From: Deltaproteobacteria bacterium
GTDB taxonomy: Bacteria; Myxococcota; JADLHZ01
DNA length: 64,000 nt
Direction of reading: 5' to 3'
Assembly: GCA_020848545.1 (NCBI GenBank)
Contig: JADLHZ010000025.1
Span: 62,001-126,000, forward strand
Position numbers and translations under genes: made by a program. The stretch's first letter is position 1. Each line of letters begins with the position of its first letter. Shown here piece by piece: positions 1 through 8,278 of this stretch. The notes below the pieces were generated by a model. That model was not told the DNA's origin. It searched no databases and saw nothing but the letters and a program-made list of their open reading frames with translations.

Positions 1-595
1 GCGCATGCGCGTCGTGCGCCTCCAAGCGCGTGTGGGCTCGACTCGACGCGCGCTGAAACGCGAGGATCGCCTCCGCCATGTGCTCCAATCGATTGCACTC
101 GCTGACGCCCTGCGCGAGGAAGCGCGGGACGTCGGGCTGAGGGATCGATCCGAGCGCGAGGCTCTGCAAGAGCGCGCGCACGCCGGCGATTGGGGTCTTC
201 AGCTCGTGGGTCGTAAACTGCAGCACACGCTCCATCCGATCTTTGGCCTGACGCTTGTCTCGGGCGACGACGAAGAGCACGACCACGCTGACGAGCACGA
301 GGCAGACAAAGAGCGAGCCTTCGCCTTGGATCATGAACAGGCGGCGCTCGAGCCGGCCGTCGAGCAAGCGCAGCTCCTCCGCCAGCCGGGCCGGGTCCTG
401 AATGCGGGTCGTCAGCTCGGCGCGCACGAGGTTGAAGTAATCCCCCGACAGGCGGCGCGCCAGGACGTACCACCAGCCAACCAGCACCGCGAGCGTGAAC
501 ATCGTCACGGCGAAGACGATGTGCTCGACGTGGCGCGCCATGAACCGGCGAATGCGGTTCGTCGCCGAATACGAAACCCGTTGCGAAAGGCTCAT
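1..595 (-). CDS. Sensor histidine kinase, N-terminal part (runs off window)
   Basis: This is the first 198 residues of a membrane sensor kinase; the ATPase domain lies beyond the window edge. Translating the minus strand from the ATG at 595 gives a membrane segment at about residues 25-45, a short periplasmic stretch of about 45 residues with no recognisable sensor fold, and a second membrane segment at about 94-111. A HisKA dimerisation helix follows, with the phospho-acceptor His at about residue 130 in 'FTTHELKTPIAGVRALLQS'. A GTG sits directly upstream of the ATG and could also start the gene. The gene is divergent from the lytic transglycosylase gene at 642, so the 46 bases between them must hold both start regions. 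The ligand and partner regulator cannot be told. HisKA identity is clear; the rest is inference. Confidence 0.85.
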   Translation of the reverse strand, partial: MSLSQRVSYSATNRIRRFMARHVEHIVFAVTMFTLAVLVGWWYVLARRLSGDYFNLVRAELTTRIQDPARLAEELRLLDGRLERRLFMIQGEGSLFVCLVLVSVVVLFVVARDKRQAKDRMERVLQFTTHELKTPIAGVRALLQSLALGSIPQPDVPRFLAQGVSECNRLEHMAEAILAFQRASSRAHTRLEAHDAHA

Positions 596-641
596 CACGA
601 GAGAAAAGGGCACGCCGCTCCCCATTTGGCAAGATTGACAC

Positions 642-2579
642 GTGCCCCTGGCGTTGCTGATCTCGACCTGCTTGTTCGCCGCCGATCTGCGCGTCGTCAT
701 CCACGGCCGCCCGGACGATCTGCCGCGCGACGACTCGCCGAAGCTCGAGGATCTGAGCAACGCCGACGCGATCGCGGCGCGGCTCTCGGTCTCGCTGAGC
801 GTGCACTACGTGAGCGAACGCCGCGAGCTCGAAGCCCTGTTGCAGAGCGGCGAAGCCGATGTGGCGATCACGCCGAGCCTGCAAGGGGCCATGCGCGCGC
901 GCGGCTTGAAAGAGACGCTGCCCGTGCGCGCCGGCGAGGTGGTGCTCGTGGTCCGCCGCGGTGCCACGAACGCGCCGAAGACGAAGAGCGAGATCACGCG
1001 CGTGCGGGTGGCGTCGAGCCGCTTCGATGGCGTGCTGAAGGCGCTGTCGCTCGAGCTCGGGCGGCCGATCGCGACCGAGCCGGTGCAGGCGCTCGATGAG
1101 CTCGACGCGATCGCACGCGTCGGCAGCGGCGACGTCGAGAGCTGCGTCGCGCTCGGCGAAGACGTGCAGGCGTACCGTGCGTTTCGCGACGACGTGGACG
1201 TTGGGCTCGTGCTCGCGAAGGTACCGCTCACCTGGGCGGTGCGCGACGACGCCACCTTGAAGCGCGTCAACGAGTACTTCTCCGAGCGATCGCTCACGCA
1301 GCACAGGCGTGCGGCGGAGCAGGGCGATCTGCAGGACGTCAAGCGGAGGAAGGCCTTGCGCGTGGCGATGCTGAACAACTCGGCGTCTTACTTCGTGCAT
1401 CGCGGCGAGGAGGTAGGCTTTCAGTTCGAGCTCGCGCGCGTGCTCGCAGAGCGCTTGGGCGTGCGCCTCGAGATCGTGGTGCCGGACAAGCCGAGCACGA
1501 TCACCGAGCTGTTGAAGAAAGGTCGCGCCGATCTGGCGGTCGCGTCGACGCAGACCGACGCCGACGTCGCTTACTCGCAGCCGTACATGTTCGCGAACCA
1601 AGTGCTCGTGCAGAAGGAAGGTCAGCCGCCGATCACCGACTTTGCTGCGCTGAAGGGGCGCACGATCACGGTGAGGAAGAGCTCGGCGTATTGGCCGGTG
1701 CTCGAGGCGGCGAAGGCGAAGGGCGGCTTTCTGCTCGCGGCGGCGGACGAAACGCTCGAGACCGAGGACCTCATCGATCAAGTGGGCAAGGGCACCGTCG
1801 CGCTGACGGTCGCGAACTCGAGCCTCTTCGAGCTCGAGCAGCGGATGCGGGACGAAGGCGCCGGCGTGCAGTCGTCGCTCGTGTTCGCCGAGGCGAAGCC
1901 CTTGGTCTACGCTGCGCGCAAGAGCTCGCCCGCGCTCCTCGCCGAGGTGAATGCGTTCATCAAAGAGAGCTACCGGGGCCGCATCTACAACACGCTCTAC
2001 AACAAGTACTTTCGCGACGAGCGGCGCATCACGCGGCTCGACCAAGCGAGCGCCAGTGGCATTTCTCCTTATGACGACGTCGCCAAGAAGTACGCGGCGC
2101 AGTATGGGCTCGACTGGCGCTTCGTCGTCGCCCAGATGTACGCCGAATCGCGCTTCGATCCCGCCGCCAAGAGCTGGGTCGGCGCCGTCGGGCTCATGCA
2201 GGTGATGCCGCGGACGGCGGCGTCGCTCGGCTTCGCGAAGCTGACGCAGCCGGAAGACCAAGTGCACGCCGGCGTCCGTTACATGGCCGACCTCTTGAAG
2301 CGAATCGATCCCGCGATGGAGCTGCGCCAGCGTTTGCGCTTCGCCTTGGCCGCCTACAACGCCGGGCTCGGGCACGTGCTCGACGCGCGCGAGCTCGCCA
2401 GGCAGCGCGGCCTCGACCAGAGCCGGTGGTTCGACAACGTCGAGCAGACCATCTTGCTGCTCGAGAAAAAAGAGTTCGCCGACCGCGCGCGGCATGGGTA
2501 TTGTCGCGGCCGAGACGTGGTGCGTTACGTGAGCCAGATTCAATCGAAGTACGACGCCTACGTGGTGCTGCAGCCATGA
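642..2579 (+). CDS. Lytic transglycosylase with two solute-binding-like modules (MltF-like)
   Basis: Probable murein lytic transglycosylase acting on peptidoglycan outside the inner membrane. It starts at GTG 642 with a short signal sequence (MPLALLISTCLFAA). Residues of about 15-230 look like a periplasmic binding-protein fold, residues of about 236-460 are a second family-3-type solute-binding module, and residues of about 480-640 are the SLT catalytic domain. The catalytic Glu is near residue 502 in 'YAESRFDP', followed by 'GAVGLMQVMP' and 'ALAAYNAG', the usual SLT motifs. Known MltF has one binding-protein module before SLT, so the extra N-terminal module is unusual. At 645 aa it is longer than MltF (about 500 aa). 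Its stop overlaps a possible ATG (2576) of the next lipoprotein gene, so the two may be co-transcribed. Confidence 0.88.
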   Translation: MPLALLISTCLFAADLRVVIHGRPDDLPRDDSPKLEDLSNADAIAARLSVSLSVHYVSERRELEALLQSGEADVAITPSLQGAMRARGLKETLPVRAGEVVLVVRRGATNAPKTKSEITRVRVASSRFDGVLKALSLELGRPIATEPVQALDELDAIARVGSGDVESCVALGEDVQAYRAFRDDVDVGLVLAKVPLTWAVRDDATLKRVNEYFSERSLTQHRRAAEQGDLQDVKRRKALRVAMLNNSASYFVHRGEEVGFQFELARVLAERLGVRLEIVVPDKPSTITELLKKGRADLAVASTQTDADVAYSQPYMFANQVLVQKEGQPPITDFAALKGRTITVRKSSAYWPVLEAAKAKGGFLLAAADETLETEDLIDQVGKGTVALTVANSSLFELEQRMRDEGAGVQSSLVFAEAKPLVYAARKSSPALLAEVNAFIKESYRGRIYNTLYNKYFRDERRITRLDQASASGISPYDDVAKKYAAQYGLDWRFVVAQMYAESRFDPAAKSWVGAVGLMQVMPRTAASLGFAKLTQPEDQVHAGVRYMADLLKRIDPAMELRQRLRFALAAYNAGLGHVLDARELARQRGLDQSRWFDNVEQTILLLEKKEFADRARHGYCRGRDVVRYVSQIQSKYDAYVVLQP

Positions 2580-2596
2580 TGTTCAAGAGACTGAGG

Positions 2597-2602
2597 TACA
2601 GT
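2597..2602 (+). promoter_or_regulatory. Possible -10 element of a near-leaderless promoter
   Basis: TACAGT lies 6 bases before the ATG at 2609. It fits the TAnnnT-like hexamer seen at the same distance before several other starts in this window. It is inside an otherwise co-directional junction, so it may be an internal promoter or chance. Confidence 0.35.
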
Positions 2603-2608
2603 GTAGGA

Positions 2609-4027
2609 ATGCGCTTCTTCTACGGCGTTTGCTTCTTGGTGCTCGTCGCCTGCCCGAGCACGAGCGACATCACCGTCTCGGTGCCCAAAGAGATCCCGGC
2701 CGACAATCGATCGCCCGTCACCGTGCGCGCGACCGTGAAGTTCCGCGGCGTCGCCGTCGCCGACGGCACCGACGTGCGCTTCAAGGCCGCCGCCGGATCG
2801 TTCGCGGCCGACAAAGCGCAGACCGACGCCACGGCGCGCGCGACCGGCGGCGAAGCCACGGTGACTTACTTTGCGCCGACGACGCCGGGTGACGTCGACC
2901 TCACCGTCAGCTTCACGAACCCGAACCGAGAGTCCATCACCAGCACGACGAAGCTGAAGATCGTGCCGCTTCCGCCCGCCGACGCGAGCGCCGTGAGCCT
3001 CGGCTGCGAGAGCTACAACTTGGGCGCGCTCGTCTCCGGATCGCCGCGCCTCGAGATCACCTGCACGCTCACCATGCGCGACAAGGCGGGCAATGCGTTG
3101 GCGTCGGGGCAAGCGCAGTTCTTCGCCGAGGCCGGCGCCGTCTCGGACAAAGGCGGCCAAGCGAACGGCACGCGCCGCTTCGACTACGTGATCGATCCGG
3201 GCGCGACGCCGCCGGTCGACGTCAGCGCCAACGCCGCCGAGCTCGAAGCGAACGACGACATGTCGAATCAGCTCGTGCGGATCATCGGCAGCAAAGAATT
3301 CAATCCGCGCGACGGCCTGGCGACGGTGTTGGCGGTGGTGCGCGGCCACGAAGCGTTCGACGACACGAACGGCAACGGCGCCTTCGACGACGGCGAGAGC
3401 TTCACCGACGAAGGCGAAGCGTTCCTCGACGTCGACGACGACGGGATCCTGACGCCCGCGTTCGGCGATTTGTTCCTCGCGGCCTTCGACAACAACGGCA
3501 ACGGAGTTTGGGACGGGCCGAACGGCGTCTTCGACGGCGATACGAAGCTCGGCCGCGTGACGCACGTGCTGTGGACGGGCGCGCCGGTCATGTACGCCGA
3601 GCCGACCGGGCCGCTGCAAGTGGCGCCGAAGGGACCGCCGACGACGATCAGCGTGTTTCTGCGCGACGACAACGGCAACGCGCCGGCGGGCTACGACTCG
3701 AGCGACAAGATCGAGCTCACGGCGGACAGCCGGAGCGGCGTCTTGGTCTCCGGCACCGGCGTGCGCACGCTGTCGACCGACCTCGGGATGACCTTCGACA
3801 GCGCCGGGCGCTTCTTGGACTTGGCCAAGGACGCGGTGCAGTTTCCGGTCAACCGCCGCTTCAACGTGGCGATCAACGACGCCCGCACCGACGCCCAGAT
3901 CGCGATGGCGTCGAACGGCGTCACGCTCTCGGTGAACGGCAGCGTCCGCTATACGCCGGGCCCGAAGGACGCTAGCGTGCCGTCGCGCACCGTCACGCTG
4001 ATCAAGGTCGACGTGACGATCAAATAG
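2609..4027 (+). CDS. Invasin-like Ig-domain lipoprotein with Asp/Asn-rich loops
   Basis: Predicted surface or periplasmic lipoprotein of unknown role. The start at 2609 gives a textbook lipoprotein signal, MRFFYGVCFLVLVAC, with Cys 15 as the lipidation site. An upstream in-frame ATG at 2576 overlaps the previous stop and cannot be excluded. Residues of about 20-125 resemble a bacterial Ig-like (Big_1/invasin-type) domain. The middle carries two Asp/Asn/Gly-rich loops, 'DTNGNGAFDDGE' and 'DNNGNGVWDG', which resemble EF-hand or dockerin calcium loops. The remainder is beta-rich. Adhesion or envelope structure is a guess from the fold type; no catalytic motif is visible. Confidence 0.8.
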   Translation: MRFFYGVCFLVLVACPSTSDITVSVPKEIPADNRSPVTVRATVKFRGVAVADGTDVRFKAAAGSFAADKAQTDATARATGGEATVTYFAPTTPGDVDLTVSFTNPNRESITSTTKLKIVPLPPADASAVSLGCESYNLGALVSGSPRLEITCTLTMRDKAGNALASGQAQFFAEAGAVSDKGGQANGTRRFDYVIDPGATPPVDVSANAAELEANDDMSNQLVRIIGSKEFNPRDGLATVLAVVRGHEAFDDTNGNGAFDDGESFTDEGEAFLDVDDDGILTPAFGDLFLAAFDNNGNGVWDGPNGVFDGDTKLGRVTHVLWTGAPVMYAEPTGPLQVAPKGPPTTISVFLRDDNGNAPAGYDSSDKIELTADSRSGVLVSGTGVRTLSTDLGMTFDSAGRFLDLAKDAVQFPVNRRFNVAINDARTDAQIAMASNGVTLSVNGSVRYTPGPKDASVPSRTVTLIKVDVTIK

Positions 4028-4045
4028 ACAGACGCAATAGAGACG

Positions 4046-5020
4046 ATGGCGAAATTCGAGATCTTCATCCCCGCGCACGACGCGAGCAGCTTCAACATGA
4101 CGCTGCGGGTGACCGCTGACACGTGGATGGTGGCGTTGAAGCTCGGGCTCGCGAAGCTGCAGTTGCCGATCGTGATCTCGGACGTCGTCGTCGACGTGCG
4201 CGAGGATCACTCGGTGCACGTGACCGAGCCGACGAGCGGCCGGGTGTTTCGGATCAGCGAGGTGCAGGAGGCGGCGACGACGCTGCCGCCGCTCGTGGCG
4301 CCGGTGACCGGACCCTTGCCGCCGCCGCCGCCGATCGCGCCGGCAGCGCCAACGTTGAACGAGTCGTTTCTGAAGCAGGCGATGAGCGAGAGCCGCGCGT
4401 TGCCGGGGCCGCCGCCGGAAGCGAAGAAGCCCGAGCCGAAGAAGGCGGAAGCGAAGAAGCCCGAGCCGGCGCGCACCGAAACGCCGCCGCCGCCCGTTCG
4501 CCCGCGTGATGAAGCGCAGGAAGAGCGGCTGGCGACCGCGTTCCATCGCGTCAGCGAGATTGTGATGCGCGCCAAGAACCCGGCCGACGCCGCGAACCTC
4601 TTCCTCGATCTCGCGCTCGAGATCGTGCCGGCAGAGGCCGCCGCGGTCTTCTACGCGCACCTGCACGAGCAGGACTTGCACGTCGCCGCCGCACGCGGTC
4701 CGTCTGCGGCGTATGCGCTCGTGCAACGCGTGCCGATGGGCCTCGGCATCGTCGGCGCCGCGGTCGACAGCGGCGTGACGATCGCCGTGAGCCACGTGCA
4801 GAACGATCCGCGCTACTCGACCGAGGTGCCCGAGAGCCTCGGCGTGCGGCCCGAGAGCATCGTCTCAGCGCCCGTGCACAAGGACGGGCGATCGTTTGGC
4901 GCGCTGCACCTCGTCAACAGTAGGGGCGGCACGTTCTCGCAGGACGAGGCGGAAGTGCTCGGGTACTTGGCGCAGCGCTTGGCAGAGTACCTCGATCGGT
5001 ACTTCGCCGTCGCGGCCTAA
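4046..5020 (+). CDS. GAF-domain protein with Pro/Lys/Glu-rich linker
   Basis: Cytoplasmic protein of 324 aa with no signal peptide. Residues 1-80 form a small unidentified N-terminal domain (MAKFEIFIPAHDASSFNMTL...). Residues of about 95-160 are a low-complexity linker rich in Pro, Lys and Glu, including 'EAKKPEPKKAEAKKPEPA'. Residues of about 165-320 form a GAF domain ('NLFLDLALEIVPAEAAAVFY', 'SIVSAPVHKDGRSFGALHLV'). GAF domains bind small ligands or mediate signalling; no output domain is attached here. It begins 18 bases after the invasin-like gene and overlaps the caspase gene tail to tail by 4 bases. Confidence 0.8.
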   Translation: MAKFEIFIPAHDASSFNMTLRVTADTWMVALKLGLAKLQLPIVISDVVVDVREDHSVHVTEPTSGRVFRISEVQEAATTLPPLVAPVTGPLPPPPPIAPAAPTLNESFLKQAMSESRALPGPPPEAKKPEPKKAEAKKPEPARTETPPPPVRPRDEAQEERLATAFHRVSEIVMRAKNPADAANLFLDLALEIVPAEAAAVFYAHLHEQDLHVAAARGPSAAYALVQRVPMGLGIVGAAVDSGVTIAVSHVQNDPRYSTEVPESLGVRPESIVSAPVHKDGRSFGALHLVNSRGGTFSQDEAEVLGYLAQRLAEYLDRYFAVAA

Positions 5021-6717
5021 AATCTCCCGCTGAACGACACCGCCGCCCCCGTCGCCGCGGTCGCGTCACTCGCGCGCGCGTACGGGTACACCGCAAAGCC
5101 GCTGATGAAGCCGCCGGCCGCGAGCGCGCCGAACAGCCCCGCGAACGCGCGCGAGGCTTCGTAGCGATCGGCCGCCGCGTACGCTGGGCGCTGCAGGTTC
5201 GTCGCGGCGAAGTCGTTCGCCGCGGCGATCATGCCGAGGCCGCTGCCGACCGAGGCCGCGGTGAAGACAGAGGCTAGGACGAAGCACGCGATCGCGGCCG
5301 ACTTCCTGGCGCCGTTTGGCCTCGCCGTGGCCACGGTCGCCGCGGGCTCTACGGGCGTGACCGGCGTGATCACCGGAGAGACCGAGGTCGGGTTTTCGAC
5401 CGGCCAGCCCTGCGCTGCTGGGACGATCTTCGGCTTCTTCGCCTTCGCCTCGCGCGGCGCGGGCGACGGCAACATCGGCGGCGCCTCAGCGGTGAGCGAG
5501 AAGTCGACCGACGCGACGCCGGCGCTGTCGACGAAGCCGCGGTAGTAGCTGACGCCGAACGGCGCCGCGAAGAACGCCGTGCGGTAGTCGGCCTCCAAGC
5601 TGCCGCGCGCGGTCTGCGTGCGCCGCTTGAGCCGCAGATCGCTGAAGCTCAGCGCGCTGCCGGTGCGCCCGTCGATCTCAGCTTCGAAGTCGTCCGTCCT
5701 CAGATAGGCGAGCACGCCGTCCGGCAAGACGAGGCGCATGAAGAAATCGCCCGTCACGTGCGCGTCGAGCACGCGCTGGCCGTTGCTCAGCTCGATGAAG
5801 AAGTGACCGAGCGCGCTGGCGACGCCGCTCAAAGCGAAGCCACGCTGCGGCGCCTGCCGATCGAGCAGCGCCGCGTGCATGTTCGTGCGCGGCGGCATGG
5901 CGACGACGCGCGGCCGGTTGCGTGGATCGCTGAAGGTGCGGGTGGCCGAGGCGACGAACGCGTGCAGCTCCGAGTACTCGATGCGGCCGTCGAGGTTGAC
6001 GTCGGCGGCGCCGGACAGCGCCGAGAGCACCGCGTGGCTGAAGACGCCGCCCTGGATCTTCGACCACTCGTGCGTCTCGTGATCGATCGTGGTGCCGACG
6101 ATGGTGCCGACGCTCTGGTAACGCTCGCGGTACGTGCCTTGGGTGAAGCTTTGCGGCTCGATCGGGCTGACCTTCGCAGTTTTCTCCTTCTTGTCCTTGT
6201 CGAACATCCCGCGCGCGCCGACGATCGCCTCGGCGTGGCACGCGTCGATGATCAGGTGGTGGTACTTCGCCGGCACGCCCGCGACGATGCGATCGTAGAG
6301 CGCTTGCTGCGTGATGGCGCCGTCCTTCAGCGTGAGAAAATAATTTCCGCGCGCGTCTTTGGCGCCGTGGCCGCTGTAGGCGAAGTAGAAGACCGCTTCG
6401 CTGTCGCCGTCCATGCGCTTCTTCAAGTCGGCGAGCGCAAGGTCGATCGCCTTCCATGTCGGCGCGCTCGTCTCTTCGGCGGCGCTCGGTGAGCGGTGCT
6501 GTGTCTCTTCGTCGAGGACGGAGAGTAAGTGCGTCTTGTCGGTGAACGACTGAAAGTGCGCGGCGTAGCGAAGGGCGTCGTCGTCGGCGTAGCGCAGCGT
6601 CGCCAAGTCCTTCTGGCCGTCGGGCGGCGCGTTGTAGCCGATGACGAGCGCGTAGCTCGCCGCTTCGGCCGGCGCCGCGGTCAGGAGCAAGAGGACGATG
6701 GCGGCGGCGCGTTTCAT
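5017..6717 (-). CDS. Exported caspase-family (peptidase C14) protease with C-terminal membrane segments
   Basis: Caspase-like cysteine protease of 566 aa. The ATG at 6717 gives a signal peptide (MKRAAAIVLLLLTAAPAEA), so the protease is predicted to be outside the cytoplasm. The catalytic dyad is visible: His near residue 117 in 'FAYSGHGAKD' and Cys near residue 160 in 'LIIDACHAEA', with a caspase-type N-terminal strand 'YALVIGYN'. A calcium-loop-like stretch 'DVNLDGRIEYSEL' follows. After a beta-rich region and a Pro-rich linker come two hydrophobic segments near the C-terminus. Its start overlaps the preceding stop (ATGA), making it the last gene of a four-gene operon headed by a sigma factor. 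Substrate is unknown; bacterial caspase homologues often cleave after Arg or Lys, but specificity cannot be read here. Confidence 0.88.
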   Translation of the reverse strand: MKRAAAIVLLLLTAAPAEAASYALVIGYNAPPDGQKDLATLRYADDDALRYAAHFQSFTDKTHLLSVLDEETQHRSPSAAEETSAPTWKAIDLALADLKKRMDGDSEAVFYFAYSGHGAKDARGNYFLTLKDGAITQQALYDRIVAGVPAKYHHLIIDACHAEAIVGARGMFDKDKKEKTAKVSPIEPQSFTQGTYRERYQSVGTIVGTTIDHETHEWSKIQGGVFSHAVLSALSGAADVNLDGRIEYSELHAFVASATRTFSDPRNRPRVVAMPPRTNMHAALLDRQAPQRGFALSGVASALGHFFIELSNGQRVLDAHVTGDFFMRLVLPDGVLAYLRTDDFEAEIDGRTGSALSFSDLRLKRRTQTARGSLEADYRTAFFAAPFGVSYYRGFVDSAGVASVDFSLTAEAPPMLPSPAPREAKAKKPKIVPAAQGWPVENPTSVSPVITPVTPVEPAATVATARPNGARKSAAIACFVLASVFTAASVGSGLGMIAAANDFAATNLQRPAYAAADRYEASRAFAGLFGALAAGGFISGFAVYPYARASDATAATGAAVSFSGRF

Positions 6718-7295
6718 TTCACCTCGATCTTCCGCGTGACGAGCTCGACGGATCCTGCTTCGACGGCCGCGCGGATCTGCGCCCGCGTCAGCGGCGTCTT
6801 CGAGAACACGCCGTGCACGACGTGCGTGCCGGGCTGCGCGTCGACGGCGGCGGTGATCGCGAGCCAACCGTCTGTTGCCGGCGTGCTCGTCGCGGCTTCG
6901 TCCTGCGGAATGACCCAAGAGACGCTGCCGTCCGGGAGCAAGACGAACGCGGCGAAGTAGGGCGCCCCGGCTTCGAGCTCGAAGCGCATCCCTTCGCCCG
7001 GTGCGCAGCGAAGGTCCGTTGGCTCGCCACCGACGACGTGGCAGGCGACGCGCAGGTTGCTCTCGTGCTTGCCGCGCGCGCTGAAGGCCCCGTCGTCGCT
7101 TTGCACGGCGATGATCAACGCGGCGGCAGACGCAGCGATGGCCAGCGGAGCGGCGAAGACGAACCACGGCCGCTTCTTTTTCGGTGGCGGCGCGACCACG
7201 CGCTCCAAGATCGCGTCGCTCTCGTCGGCGGAGAGCGCGGGATCGCCAGCGAGCAGGCGGTTCAAGGTGGCATCATCGGCGCGTAGTTTGGTCAT
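6714..7295 (-). CDS. Single-pass membrane protein in the sigma/caspase operon, possible anti-sigma factor
   Basis: Protein of 193 aa. A cytoplasmic N-terminal segment of about 45 residues ends in a basic patch (PPPKKKRPW), then one membrane helix at about 46-70 (FVFAAPLAIAASAAALIIAV), then an extracytoplasmic domain of about 120 residues. The latter ('MRFELEAGAPYFAAFVLLPDGSVSWVIPQD') resembles DUF4384-like domains seen beside bacterial caspases. The layout is that of an anti-sigma factor, but no zinc-finger (HxxxCxxC) motif is present. The start at 7295 was chosen because it lies 12 bases after the lipoprotein stop; a longer reading to 7364 would overlap that gene. It shares ATGA with the caspase gene. 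The anti-sigma role is inference from operon order and topology. Confidence 0.75.
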   Translation of the reverse strand: MTKLRADDATLNRLLAGDPALSADESDAILERVVAPPPKKKRPWFVFAAPLAIAASAAALIIAVQSDDGAFSARGKHESNLRVACHVVGGEPTDLRCAPGEGMRFELEAGAPYFAAFVLLPDGSVSWVIPQDEAATSTPATDGWLAITAAVDAQPGTHVVHGVFSKTPLTRAQIRAAVEAGSVELVTRKIEVK

Positions 7296-7306
7296 GCGAT
7301 CCTCAA

Positions 7307-8278
7307 CTATTCCAGTGGGCATGTCGGGACGAACGGCACGCAGGTGCCCTCCGTCTCGCTGCACATGTACCCAGACGTGCAGGGATCGAAGACAGGATCA
7401 TTGGCGTAGGACTGTAACGAGCAAGGTTTGCCTGGCTCGATGCGGCGGCGGCAGGTGCCGTTGCCGCCCATGTCGCAATAGAGCCCGCTCTTGCAGGGAT
7501 CTTTGATCTGCGCGAGCAGGCCGCCGGTCGAGTAGCGATCCATGCACGTCTCGCCGAACTCGGCGAAGGGATAGATGCACGGCCACTCGCCGGTCGCGTT
7601 CGTGAGGGGCTTCGAGCAGTAACGACCGACCGAGCACTCGATCTGCCCCGCCGAGCACTTGCCGTCGTAGTCGCCCTGGATATCGCCCATCTGCACGCAG
7701 GCGTCCGGAAGCGACGAGAAGCTCCTCGCGCGCAGGCCATAGACGAGCATGGCGCGCGTGTCGGCGACGCAAGCGGCGGCGGCTTTGGCGTCCCACGAGC
7801 CGATCGCCACGGAGCTCGGGCCGATCGTCAGGTGCCACGGCGCGTCCTTGGCGGTCTGGCATCCGGACGCGTCGCTCGCGCCGTAGGTCGACTGCATCTT
7901 CGCTTCGCCGCAGATGTCGAGCGCCGCCTTGCAGACGACGGCGCGAAAGGCCGCGCGCGTGCTGTCGTAGTCGCGTTCTTGCATCGGCACGCAGGCGCCA
8001 TCGACGCAGACGTCCGTGCCTTGGCACTCGCTCGCTTCCAGGCACTTCTTCTGGACGATGCCGCCGGTCGTCGAGCTCGTGCCCGTGGGGCCGCTGTAGC
8101 CCGTGTAGCCCGTCGGCGGCGTGTACAGCGAGCCGAACAAGCCGACGCACACCTTGTTCTCGCAGCGCGCGCCGAGGCCCACGCAGTCGAGCGAGGTGTC
8201 GCACGCCACCTTCGTGCTGCGATCGAGCGTCTGACAGCCGGCGAGGACTGCGAGCGCAAGGAAGGCCGCGCGGATCAT
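7307..8278 (-). CDS. Cysteine-rich lipoprotein in the sigma/caspase operon
   Basis: Exported lipoprotein of 323 aa. MIRAAFLALAVLAGC is a clear lipoprotein signal with Cys 15 lipidated. The mature protein begins with Cys-rich 'Dickkopf/EGF-like' stretches typical of myxobacterial lipoproteins ('CDTSLDCVGLGARCENKVCVG', 'CLEASECQGTDVCVDGACVP'), then an alpha-helical middle, then further Cys pairs to the end. About 24 cysteines suggest a disulfide-stabilised extracytoplasmic protein. No enzyme motif is visible. The ATG at 8278 overlaps the sigma-factor stop. Its position between sigma factor and membrane protein suggests an envelope sensor or substrate, but this is inference. Confidence 0.82.
   Translation of the reverse strand: MIRAAFLALAVLAGCQTLDRSTKVACDTSLDCVGLGARCENKVCVGLFGSLYTPPTGYTGYSGPTGTSSTTGGIVQKKCLEASECQGTDVCVDGACVPMQERDYDSTRAAFRAVVCKAALDICGEAKMQSTYGASDASGCQTAKDAPWHLTIGPSSVAIGSWDAKAAAACVADTRAMLVYGLRARSFSSLPDACVQMGDIQGDYDGKCSAGQIECSVGRYCSKPLTNATGEWPCIYPFAEFGETCMDRYSTGGLLAQIKDPCKSGLYCDMGGNGTCRRRIEPGKPCSLQSYANDPVFDPCTSGYMCSETEGTCVPFVPTCPLE

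Noticed and set aside
635-640. TTGACA as a -35 box for the transglycosylase gene
   Set aside because: A matching -10 would fall inside the coding region and start transcription downstream of the GTG; no usable later start keeps the signal peptide.
5-1099. A 364-codon plus-strand open frame before and into the transglycosylase gene
   Set aside because: Arg/His-rich composition without any fold; it is antisense to the clear histidine kinase at 1-595 and out of frame with the transglycosylase.
2558-4795. A 745-codon minus-strand open frame opposite the invasin-like and GAF genes
   Set aside because: Arg/Ala/Val-rich translation typical of an antisense frame in GC-rich DNA; the plus-strand genes have signal peptide and domain evidence.
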